Positions 41,400-50,296 of a DNA stretch of 64,000 nt are shown piece after piece. The translations under genes were made by a program, and so were the position numbers. The stretch comes from Cordylochernes scorpioides. Lineage: Eukaryota; Arthropoda; Arachnida; Pseudoscorpiones; Chernetidae. The stretch covers positions 12,047,408 to 12,111,407 of the forward strand of contig CP092870.1 in the NCBI GenBank assembly GCA_030710605.1, read 5' to 3'. Every line of letters starts with the position of its first letter. The first letter of the stretch is position 1. A model generated the notes under the pieces. That model searched no databases, was not told where the DNA came from, and worked only from the letters and a program-made list of their open reading frames with translations.

Positions 41400-41940
41400 T
41401 TTTGCCATTTCTATATGAATGCATATGTTAAATAATGAAATTATACGAAAAAATCCTTTTAAAAAAATGTGCCTGAAAAAACATTCAACTCCAACCGAAA
41501 GAAAAATAAAGGAAATGTTTGTCCGAGAGAATCCACCTTCTCAAAGTAACATTTCCACAATAACCAACGTACCACTTTCTACCGTTAACCGTATTAACAG
41601 GTGAATGTTCGGTTTAAAAATACGTAAAAAGGCGAAAGTTCATGTTCTCAAGCCGCAACATATCGAGGAACGCAAAGTCTGCAAGGGTCAAAGCAAAAGG
41701 CTCTTTATGAAAAGTACCTGGCAAGTAAAAATTGACGAATGTTGATACACTGGACGAGGCATGGTTTTACCTCAATGATAGCAAACAACCCTGTGCCAAA
41801 TAAAAGCCTCTCAGAACTGAGTCAAGCAATGCAAAGAAAGTTTCTCAAAGGATTTCATGATCGTTTCAGGTTTCTATTACAATGGGAAGCTTCCTATAAA
41901 GAAGGTGAACCCAAATGTCAAGATAACTTCTAGTTCTCCT
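41400..41940 (+). pseudogene. Mariner-like transposase pseudogene
   Basis: Short frames carry an N-terminal-like block (TPTERKIKEMFVRENPPSQS, LSTVNRI), then KAKVHVLKPQHIEERKVC, then around 41745 a decayed DEAWFYLNDS-like catalytic block spread over two frames. Related in plan to the transposase at 38346. No intact frame and no right end recognised. Confidence 0.55.
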
Positions 41941-42129
41941 GTTGAAGGGCATGTTGGCACGAAATCTAGAGAAATAAAAATAGTAAAGAAACTATGGATT
42001 GCTTGTTAATTTCATCAAATTGTAAAGTCCGCGATGAACATGTACTAAAAATGAAGTTTAAAATATGTTATTTGGACCATTCAACTAATGCGGACTTTGG
42101 GAACAATTCTACAAACTAAACTATAACAG

Positions 42130-42460
42130 GCTTTAAATTATAATTATTTTTTTTTGCTCATCCCTAGTACACGTGATACAGGCCATGATAATCATGGTGG
42201 GTAGAAGTAGGCGACTGCTTTTACTGTAAGTGCACCACGTGTCTACACATGTGAAAAGCAGTTCGACGTTGCACTTACAAATGTGCCAGAGCGCCGTTTG
42301 GGTACTTGCACTCGCTGATGGGGTTGGACTTTTGCAAGAATCGGGGGCCATTGGAGCATTTTTTTTTTTAAATCAGAAAATGTGCCCAATGCGGGTATCG
42401 AACCCGGGTCGTACCGGTCGAAAACCGACGGTTTAGACCATCCTTCCACTGACCCCCCAC
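42130..42460 (-). repeat. SINE family 2, best copy (tRNA-Glu-like head)
   Basis: On the minus strand the head reads GTCAGTGGAAGGATGGTCTA (A-box region), GTCGGTTTTCGACCGG (anticodon arm, loop TTTTCGA, anticodon TTC) and CCCGGGTTCGATACCCGC (B-box). The body follows leftwards with GGCCCCCGATTCTTGCAAAA, GCACATTTGTAAGTGCAA and TACCCACCATGATTATCATG and ends in a T-rich tail on the plus strand. The acceptor stem does not close. Confidence 0.75.
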
Positions 42461-43439
42461 AAGTAAATGTATCTAACAGATAGAAAAAAAGTCTTAGCAC
42501 CTTATAGTTTTGAATGTATTTAAACTCTGATATCTTCCCTATAATAGATCTAAGCACAAAAGAGAGATGACCAACTTACAATTATAATTAAATGGATGGA
42601 ACAAGTTAATTGTAAAAGGAAGACGTATTTTGATTAACGAAACAAACCAAATCTTCTGATTCACACTAATTAATTATACCTACTTCATTGTGTATGACCA
42701 TCTTTCTGACGTGAGTTAATTTCCTTAAAAGAAATACGATACCGAGCAGTGGTAATCTCTATCTTTGAGACACAATAGAAAAACATTTAAAGTAAAAAAA
42801 CAATATATTTTCCTTGTTTGGTGAAATCGCCGAAAATTACGTTATTTTATTCTTCTTGCAAGGTCTTTGTAAATAAAATAAAAAAGATGTTAATTAGAGG
42901 TATGTTTAGGTTTTTGTTGAGATCATATAGAGATTCTCTACAGATGGAGGTTGGCATTCTATTTAGGAAGATCTAGCAGAGATCGAGAAACACAATCGAG
43001 AGAACAGTTACCGATCATTCCTGTACAATGGTAGGTAGCCTCTTAAATTTGCTACAAGACTGGTTTATATTGCCACGTGGAAAATTAGGGAAGACAAAAA
43101 CTTCAGGAGGAGACAGCAATTTATTTCAGGCAAGGACAAACTATGAATGGTAAGCAAAAGATAAGCCACGAGGGAAATTTACAGAGAGTAGCAAAATATA
43201 AACATAAAAATGACCACTCTGTTAATAAAAATAATAAAATTAATAAATACTTTTTACAAGATGAATTCTACAAGCTCATCATCTGACTTCTTACTCAAAA
43301 TCTAAATCTGACGTAGAACTTTAGAATCCTTCTTAATTAATTACAAAGCAGCACCCTATATCTTATGTAAATATTTGCACGTACATATTTACACGTGTGT
43401 CAAAAGAGGCATCTCTTCTGGTAACTTTCTATGAGAAGA
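42461..43439. other. Unassigned AT-rich DNA
   Basis: Nothing recognised. Confidence 0.3.
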
Positions 43440-43740
43440 GTTAGTATTATCCCTAGTACACGTGGTACAGGTCATTATAATCATGGCGGGTAGTAGTTAG
43501 TGACTGCTTTTACTGTAAGTGCACCGCATGTCTACACATATGGTAAGCATTCTCGATGTACAAGTGTTCCAGAGCCCGGTTTGTTTACTTGTACTCGCTG
43601 GTAGTGTAGGACTTTTACAAGAATTGGGGGCCATTGGAACTTTTTTTTTAATTATAAAAAAGTGCCCAATGAAAGATTCGTTACCGGGTCGTAGCGGCGG
43701 AAAACCAACTGTTTAGACACACAACTTTCCCTCCAACCCC
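43440..43740 (-). repeat. SINE family 2, second minus-strand copy
   Basis: Parallels 42130-42460 over its whole length with many substitutions; the B-box is damaged (GGTAACGAATC). Confidence 0.7.
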
Positions 43741-45093
43741 TATGAGAAGAGTTATGAAATCTATGAGAGCTGTTGTTTTATTTCGATTGAAGAGTTGGAG
43801 CATTTCGTTATAAAATATATTTATTGGCTTATATACTTAGCACAACATTATTAAAGTAAGAAATGATTAAATGCAAAAGATTATATATCTAAATACAAAA
43901 GGTTATTCAAAAATTAAAGATCATCCATTGTTCTTCATGTCAAAACATTCTTCTTTGTTCTTCATGATTTTTATTAATGTTCCCTTTTCCACAGGTATTA
44001 TACCTTCAAGAGCCACATAGCCCTCAACAATGCCATACATGGGTTAAGTTTTGTCAGAAATCACCAAAATGTTGTTGTGTCTCATTCATGGCTTTATTTT
44101 AATGTACTTCTTACGGAAGAGGTGTCTCTTTTGATCATGAATACCACTACCCTCCCACAACATTGTCATATTTACATATGTTGTATATACAGAAGATTTC
44201 TCTTGATATATCAGACACTTCGGCCAAATTTGTACCGACATTTCAACAAAAATATTTTGCCCTCCTTAGTATGAATTATTTTTGCCGAAACGTCGAAAAA
44301 ATAAAAAGCTATTCTGGTCAAAGAATGTCTGTTATTTCAAGTAATATGAATACCGGGGGGGGGGGGGGGCGCCAGACAACCTCTATCTTCAAGACTATTT
44401 CTCGTATAAGAGAGATATTTTATTTACGAATGTTTATAAATTGAGCAATCAATTGTGTATAGCCTAGTGTCACAGTTTGTCTTCCTAACTGAATACATCT
44501 TAGATTGTTTCTATATATTGGAAGACACATTGTGAAAGAAGGGCCTGAGAAAGTGTTAACGTTTAAAAGTTTTCCAAATTTTAATAAAGAGCTATTCGTT
44601 TTATTTTTATTAGCAGATTGTGGAGCTTAATGTGTACCGTTGTTTTCGAGGTAGAGTCTACAGAACTTGTTTATTTTCAAGAAAAAATCAACTAACCAAC
44701 AGGAGATGAGGGAATCTCACCATTCCTGAACATCCCCAAAACATCAGGTTTCTCCATTGGAATGTCATCTGTGATATCTATTTATTCAGTAGCCCTTCAA
44801 CCTACATTGAACGCTACCTAATTCCGGACATCCCACGTTCTCTTTAAAAAAATATCAATTCCGTAATGAAACAAAACCTAAAGAAACTATGAGACAAATA
44901 ATTTGCATAAAGAAAATTAATTAACATCCGTGTTGATAAACTGGCCAAACCACCATGGTTCCACGATGGATCGCTGAAGTCAGTGGGAACATATTGACCA
45001 ATCTAGAGGGGTCCGGGCAGCGATCAAGGCCGCCGGGCTGACGGTGAAAAGCTCGGGGGCCACCACCGCCTGCCACTCTGCCATCGCCACACC
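43741..45093. other. Unassigned DNA upstream of the host exon, with a G15 homopolymer
   Basis: Around 44275-44400 blocks (GCCGAAACGTCGAAAAAATA, TATGAATACCGG) match the repeat at 45560-45655. A run of 15 G lies at 44355-44369. From about 44990 the sequence turns GC-rich (promoter or 5' UTR of the exon at 45094); GTCAGTGG at 44980 resembles an arthropod initiator TCAGT. Confidence 0.35.
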
Positions 45094-45214
45094 ATGCGCT
45101 GGCTCCCCGTGCTCCTCCTGGCCGTCGCTACCGCCGTCGCTCGGCCCCGCTTCTCGGACGTCCTCGACCGCATCTTCCGCAGCATCACCGGGCCCCTGGA
45201 TGTCGCCACGTCCG
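45094..45214 (+). CDS. First coding exon of a secreted host protein (candidate)
   Basis: The ATG at 45094 has a good context (CCACACCATGC). It opens a frame encoding MRWLPVLLLAVATAVA, a textbook signal peptide with probable cleavage after Ala16, followed by RPRFSDVLDRIFRSITGP and LDVATS. The frame meets a strong splice donor, CCG|GTACGT, at 45215, giving a 121-nt exon that ends in phase 1. The segment 45000-45215 is GC- and CpG-rich, unlike the surrounding AT-rich repeats, as expected of a conserved exon. Beyond the donor the sequence reverts to AT-rich DNA. I do not recognise the mature protein; later exons must lie beyond repeats or outside the window. Confidence 0.6.
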
Positions 45215-45344
45215 GTACGTCCTTATTATACCTACACAATATATATGTGATCCGTGTACCAGTATCCGTGTACAATACGGTATGTGAAATACCTCTTTAA
45301 TAGAGATCTATATAGAAAGATAAAAATATTCATAACACCTTGCG

Positions 45345-45520
45345 GATGATCTAAACCGTTGGTTTTCGACCGCTACGACCCGGTTTCGATTCCCACATTG
45401 GGCACTTATTTCTGATTAACTCATATGTAGACATGTGGTGCACTTATAGTAAAAGCAGTCGACTATTCTACCCACCATGATTATCATGACCTGTACCACA
45501 TGTACTAGGGATAAGCAAAT
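45345..45520 (+). repeat. SINE family 2, internally deleted copy
   Basis: Head GATCTAAACCGTTGGTTTTC and GGTTTCGATTCCC are followed directly by the distal body (GTGGTGCACTTATAGTAAAA, CCCACCATGATTATCATG); the middle is missing. Confidence 0.65.
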
Positions 45521-45547
45521 AATAATAACACCTTGCCAAATAATCTA

Positions 45548-45596
45548 TTTTTCTTGACGAGGACAAAAGATATTTTTGTCGAAACGTTGAGAAAAA
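45548..45596 (+). ncRNA. Hammerhead-like relic in another repeat
   Basis: Core TTGACGA (45554-45560, one change from CTGANGA), stem II GACAAAA/TTTTGTC (45562-45580) around loop GATAT, then GAAACGTT. Stem I TTTTTC pairs with GAGAAA with one wobble. A single core substitution (C3) probably inactivates it. A partial relative lies at 44280-44300. Confidence 0.5.
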
Positions 45597-45669
45597 TGAA
45601 ACTTTTTCTAGCCGAAGTGGCTCTTATTTTAAGAAATATGGATGACGGCCAGGCAACTATATCTTCATT

Positions 45670-45823
45670 ATATAAAAAGATAGTCACCTCTCCCGTCAAA
45701 TGGACACAAATATTTTGCGCCATCTATCGACCGACTTTGCAAGCTAGCAGACTCGGGTCAGTGACATAGCCGCAACCTCAGCTTTGGCGTCTACTTTGGC
45801 GGGAGAGGTGACTCTTTTTCATA
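45670..45823. repeat. Repeat family F, short palindromic copy
   Basis: Facing ends AAAAGATAGTCACCTCTCCC and GCGGGAGAGGTGACTC bracket 110 bp, including a GCGCCATCTATCG motif at 45717. It abuts the Tigger-like MITE at 45826. Confidence 0.65.
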
Positions 45824-45825
45824 TA

Positions 45826-46002
45826 CAGTTAAACCTGTCTATAGCGCCCCCTCTTGGGACTCACCAAAATAGGGTGCTATAAAGAGGGAGTGCTATAGAC
45901 AGGTCACTTTTAATGTAAATCGAATCGTACTACGTATTTAAAATCGGGCGCTATAGAGAGGGAGGCGCTATTTAGAGGGGGTGCTATAGACAGGTTTAAC
46001 TG
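45826..46002. mobile_element. pogo/Tigger-like MITE, 177 bp
   Basis: Inverted ends CAGTTAAACCTGTCTATAGC; TA on the left (45824-45825), CA on the right. Homologous throughout to 22040-22200. Confidence 0.85.
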
Positions 46003-46193
46003 CATATATATCCTCTCGGCCCACACACACACAAATGTCCATCAATTACAGCTCTACATATTGATCTCAGGCGTCACGCCAGGATGGAGACTAGGATTTC
46101 CTGCGAGAAACAACGTTTCCTCTGAAAATTTCAACAAATCATAACGTAAAACCAATACGCGCTATAAATAATTTACATATTAAACAACAAAAA

Positions 46194-47150
46194 CAACAAA
46201 AAGCCGTTATTAAGGACATTCGTCCCATACAGTATTCTCCCAGATACAGAAGTAAACATAGAAGTTATCTACAGAAAGTAGAGAATAAGATCGACCTTTC
46301 TTCAAGTTGGATTCATCATCTATGTTGCGCCTACAGAACTACAGTTTATAGAATCAACAACAAAAACAACAAACCTTTATTAAGGACATTCGTCCCATAC
46401 AGTATTCTCCCAGATACAGAAGTAAACATAGAAGTTATCTACAGAAAGTGGAGATTAAGATCGACCTTTCTTCAAGTTGGATCCATCATCTATGTTGCGC
46501 CTACAGAACTACAGTTTATAGAATCAACAACAAAAACAACAAACCTTTATTAAGGACATTCGTCCCATACAGTATTCTCCCAGATACAGAAGTAAACATA
46601 GAAGTTATCTACAGAAAGTGGAGATTAAGATCGACCTTTCTTCAAGTTGGATCCATCATCTATGTTGCGCCTACAGAACTACAGTTTATAGAATCAACAA
46701 CAAAAACAACAAACCTTTATTAAGGACATTCGTCCCATACAGTATTCTCCCAGATACAGAAGTAAACATAGAAGTTATCTACAGAAAGTGGAGATTAAGA
46801 TCGACCTTTCTTCAAGTTGGATTCATCATCTATGTTGCGCCTACAGAACTACAGTTTATAGAATCAACAACAAAACAACAAAAAGCCGTTATTAAGGACA
46901 TTCGTCCCATACAGTATTCTCCCAGATACAGAAGTAAACATAGAAGTTATCTACAGAAAGTGGAGATTAAGATCGAACTTTTCTTCAAGTTGGATTCATC
47001 ATCTATGTTGCGCCTACAGAACTACAGTTTATAGAATCAACAACAACAACAAACCTTTATTAAGGACATTCGTCCCATACAGTATTCTCCCAGATACAGA
47101 AGTAAACATAGAAGTTATCTACAGAAAGTGGAGATTAAGATTGACCTTTC
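46194..47150 (-). repeat. 170-bp tandem array, six units
   Basis: ATTAAGGACATTCGTCCCAT recurs at 46209, 46379, 46549, 46719, 46891 and 47059 (spacings 170, 170, 170, 172, 168). Units are nearly identical. The last unit passes into a LINE 3' end read on the minus strand, and part of each unit resembles the last codons of that LINE, so the array looks like amplified LINE tail sequence. Because 170 is not divisible by three, the open frames seen across units are artefacts of repetition. Confidence 0.9.
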
Positions 47151-47410
47151 TTTTAATTTGATCCAACATCTGTATTGCGCCTATTGTCTGTTCTGTTTTC
47201 CAGAATTTGTGAAATTCGAATTCATTGAGTTTGAATTTTACTACTTTTGTCATCAGAACATATGGCGAATTGTTTTCATACCCAATCTTTTAACGGAGAA
47301 TTTCTCTCTCTTCCTCCAGTACCGGACAATAAAACATGTAGTGTGGAAAGTCCTGGCTAAATTCACTATTGCACAGAGTGCATTTCAAGTTCTTAGATTT
47401 CAATAATAAA
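47150..47410 (-). mobile_element. LINE C-terminal fragment
   Basis: On the minus strand the translation contains CTLCNSEFSQDFPHYMFYC, a C-X2-C...H...C motif followed by PVLEEEREI, then a stop, then KLNEFEFHKFWKTEQTIG. This matches the layout of the LINE tail at 63130. It is the extreme 3' coding end only. Confidence 0.6.
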
Positions 47411-47416
47411 ACGTGA

Positions 47417-47770
47417 TTATTATAAAATAAATAAAGCTTCCAGGGCTAAGTTTCTTGTTCAACTTTTTATTTTCAAGCTTTCGGACTTGTCAGTCCTTCA
47501 ACAGGAGTATCACGTTAATAAATTGATGATAAATACTATTTTTATATATAAATTATTATTTATATATTTTAAATATTTATGATATTGAAAGGGAGAAAAA
47601 AATAGAATCTTTGTGTGTTAAAAACAAATATTTGAAAATATACGTGCATGGTGGATAATGCGTGATTATAAACGTGATACTCCTGTTGAAGGACTGACAA
47701 GTGCGAAAGCCTGAAAATAAAAAGTTGAATAAGAAACTAAACTCTGGAAGTTTTATTTATTCTATAATTT
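47417..47770. repeat. Palindromic repeat family H with hammerhead-like arms, copy 1
   Basis: Arms of about 95 bp: AAGCTTCCAGGGCTAAGTTT... on the left and its complement-like partner at 47675-47760. Each arm contains, on the appropriate strand, CTGTTGA, a GGACT/AGTCC hairpin and GAAAGC (47471-47514 minus; 47671-47716 plus). This resembles a hammerhead with A6 replaced by T. A second copy is at 59520-59905. Confidence 0.65.
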
Positions 47771-48871
47771 TATAAATCAGGGAAAAACGTGATTATGTTT
47801 AAATATAGTGAAAATATAGTTCTCACTTGGGCAACTGACCATTGTAATATCATCATTGAGATAAGACTCCATAGTAGTTGATGTATGGAAATGCTTGTAG
47901 TAAGGATAAAATATAGAGTTTCTTACTTTACATATCCCCATTAACAGATGGTGTTCATACCCAGCAATGACCGCAGCCTTGCAGAAAATTGACATGGACC
48001 CAGAGCAGCAGTTTTACACACCCAAGATAGTGGACATTGCTGCGATAGAGATGCATAGACACATCTGAGGCTCTTCATTGGACACGACAACAAGAACAGA
48101 TGGGGCGCCAATGTATCATGAATTGAATAAGGTTTACAAGTTATAATTTCCAGGCTGTTAGAAATATTGAAGACGTACTTCATCTAACCTCCACTTAGTG
48201 ACTCTTGTAAAATTTATCAAACATATCAGTGTTAATGATATGTTTGGGAGCTCTAGAATATTCCAGGCAGACAGGGCCGCCTCAAGGATTGGATGCTCCT
48301 GGGGCGGGATTTCTAGCGTCACCCCATCCCATCCGAGCTTCTTCTCCCATACTCTATCCTTGTATTCTTAATCTTTCTATATTTTATCAACTCAACAAAT
48401 TGTAAATAATATAATAATGATTATATTATGATGCATTAGCGCTCCATCTGTTATAAAAAAAAATCATACGCGTCTACAATAGTTTGGAATTTTAATATAA
48501 TAATGAGTTTTTTAATTTGTTGTTTTGGTATCATCATGATTAATAGCCACTTTACGTTCCTTTTGTTTACCGGATCGAGCGGCCCTGGTGAAGGATTATT
48601 GTTGTAGTTGTTCGGTTGTAGCCTATGAATAACTTTCGTGACGTCCGAGACACGGAATTCTTGACACGAGGAAAACTGTCAATAAATTCTTTGTGTTCCT
48701 ACTCCGTCGTGTGAATATGATTGACGTGGGTTGAAGGTCGCAGCAGATAAATATAGAATTCCCGGCCTTGGTCATTTGAATAGCCAGGGATCTGTCTGGC
48801 AAACACAATCGCAACAAACGGGAATACAAGGCATATTTCAACTTATTCTAAGATAAAGGGGGAAAATACTA
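47771..48871. other. Unassigned DNA
   Basis: Mostly AT-rich. A GC-richer stretch at 48260-48360 and another at 48550-48800 have short open frames but no recognised motif. Confidence 0.25.
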
Positions 48872-49789
48872 GGTGGGATCAATAAATAGGGTGAATTATA
48901 ATTTATTTAAAAAGAACGATATTAAAAATTAGGACTTGATTTATTCAAAATAATCACCTTGGCTTTCTATACATCGTCTCCATCGTTCTGGCAACTTGTA
49001 AATACCCTCTTTATAGGCACTCTTAGGGAGCGTGTGAAAAAAATCTTGCACCACTTTCTGGACATCTTCATCCGAGTCAAATCGCTTTCCCTTTAACTCC
49101 TTCTTTAGTAGTTCAAAAAGGAAATAGTCAGAGGGGGCTAGGTCTGGACTATATGCAGGATGTGTGTGTTTTAAAACTTCAAAACCTAATTTAATGATTG
49201 TAGATAGAGTTTTACATGATGTATGCGGCCTTGCATTATCATGAAGGAAGAGAACACCTTTACTAAGCTTCCCTCTTCTTTTGTTTCTTATACCGGGCTT
49301 TAGCTTATTTACAAGAATGTCACAATAAAGGTCGCTTTTCATACGTTGCCTTGAGGATAAAAAATCAAGACAGATTGGTCCATCAACATCCCAAAAAATT
49401 GTTAACAAAACTTTACTGGCCGAACGTTGAGACCTGAGGAACATGTAATTCGTCCATTTTTGAACTCGTTAACCCATTTATAAATGTTTTTTGAGACAAA
49501 TAAGACTCACCATAGATATTTTTCATTCATTGGCATATTTTAGATGTTTGAATACCTTCTGCATTCAATAAACGAATAACTGCACGTTGTTCAAGCGTGG
49601 TGCAATCCTTCAAGGGAGCTTCCATTTTAGTTTATTTATAAGTCTCGCGCCGCACATGGGAAAAAAAAAGAACAGAACACCTTAAATAGTCTTTCGATGT
49701 TATATTTTAATATTCTGTGGTTTAAATTATTTTTGCTTTTTTAATTTTTAATAAATAAGATAATTCACCTTATTTATTGATCCCCTTTG
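48872..49789 (-). mobile_element. Mariner element with internal deletion, 918 bp
   Basis: Inverted ends GGTGGGATCAATAAATAGGG (48873) and the complement of CCTTATTTATTGATCCCCTT (49768-49787), flanked by TA at 48870-48871 and 49790-49791. Full-length relatives are about 1.3 kb. Confidence 0.85.
48941..49628 (-). pseudogene. Mariner transposase, middle deleted
   Basis: The N terminus (from 49628) reads MEAPLKDCTTLEQRAVIRLL, the helix-turn-helix region, with a stop after KICQ. The C-terminal part (49444-48941) holds ASKVLLTIFWDVDGPICLDF, LHDNARPHTS (second Asp) and YSPDLAPSDYFLF (third Asp), and ends RRCIESQGDYFE. The segment bearing the first catalytic Asp is missing between about 49445 and 49460. 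Confidence 0.85.
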
Positions 49790-49816
49790 TAGCCACATTA
49801 ACCAATGATTTATTTA

Positions 49817-49861
49817 ATTCCCGATGTTTCAGTGACCTGCTGTCACTTTCCTACGGGGAAT
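49817..49861 (-). ncRNA. Hammerhead-like relic, second ribozyme group
   Basis: On the minus strand stem I ATTCCC pairs with GGGAAT (six pairs), stem II AGTGAC/GTCACT encloses AGCAG, then GAAACATC with cleavage-type ATC. The core reads CGTAGGA instead of CTGANGA. The related sequence at 54011-54056 has stem II AATGAC/GTCATT, a compensatory change. Probably a decayed Penelope-like element end. Confidence 0.5.
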
Positions 49862-49954
49862 GATTATTTTGAATCCTAGTTCAACCTTTATACATACATG
49901 ATTTTATAAAATAGATGTAAAGCGTCACACCTATTTGAATATATATATATGTCG

Positions 49955-50296
49955 TAAACCCGGGTAAGCCAACAAGTGAGTTGGAAGCAGTCGGGGTTGA
50001 GTGGCAAGGCGTGCAGAGTGGGAAGTCCGCACGGGACAGTAAGGACAAAGTTTGGGATCAAAAGACGCTCTCCTAGTACGTCTCACGTGGCACCAGGACC
50101 AGGGGAAAGTTGAGGATTAACTGAGGAAAGCTCGGCGTCCTGCATGAGCCGCGAGGGCAGAGAGGAGCCAAAACGGCGGCCACGAGGGCCGCCGTGAGAT
50201 GACAACCGACTTAGACTCAGCGGGCCTGTACGAAATATCCACTGTAACCTAACTAACTGTCAACATCCGGACCAAAGCCCCTTCTTTGTCCCTCTC
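49955..50296 (-). other. GC-rich segment downstream of the LINE, probably its 3' UTR
   Basis: It lies between the LINE stop region and an (AT)n run at 49939-49950. A strong hairpin, GGCGGCC-ACGA-GGGCCGCC, is at 50174-50192. No coding frame. The position suggests a structured 3' UTR ending in an AT tail, though it could be a separate repeat. Confidence 0.4.

Noticed and set aside
46448-47034. Overlapping open frames of 91 and 138 codons with repeated MEIKIDLSSSWIHHLCC segments
   Set aside because: They are produced by a 170-bp tandem repeat read in successive frames; no start context, no splice signals and no protein-like conservation.
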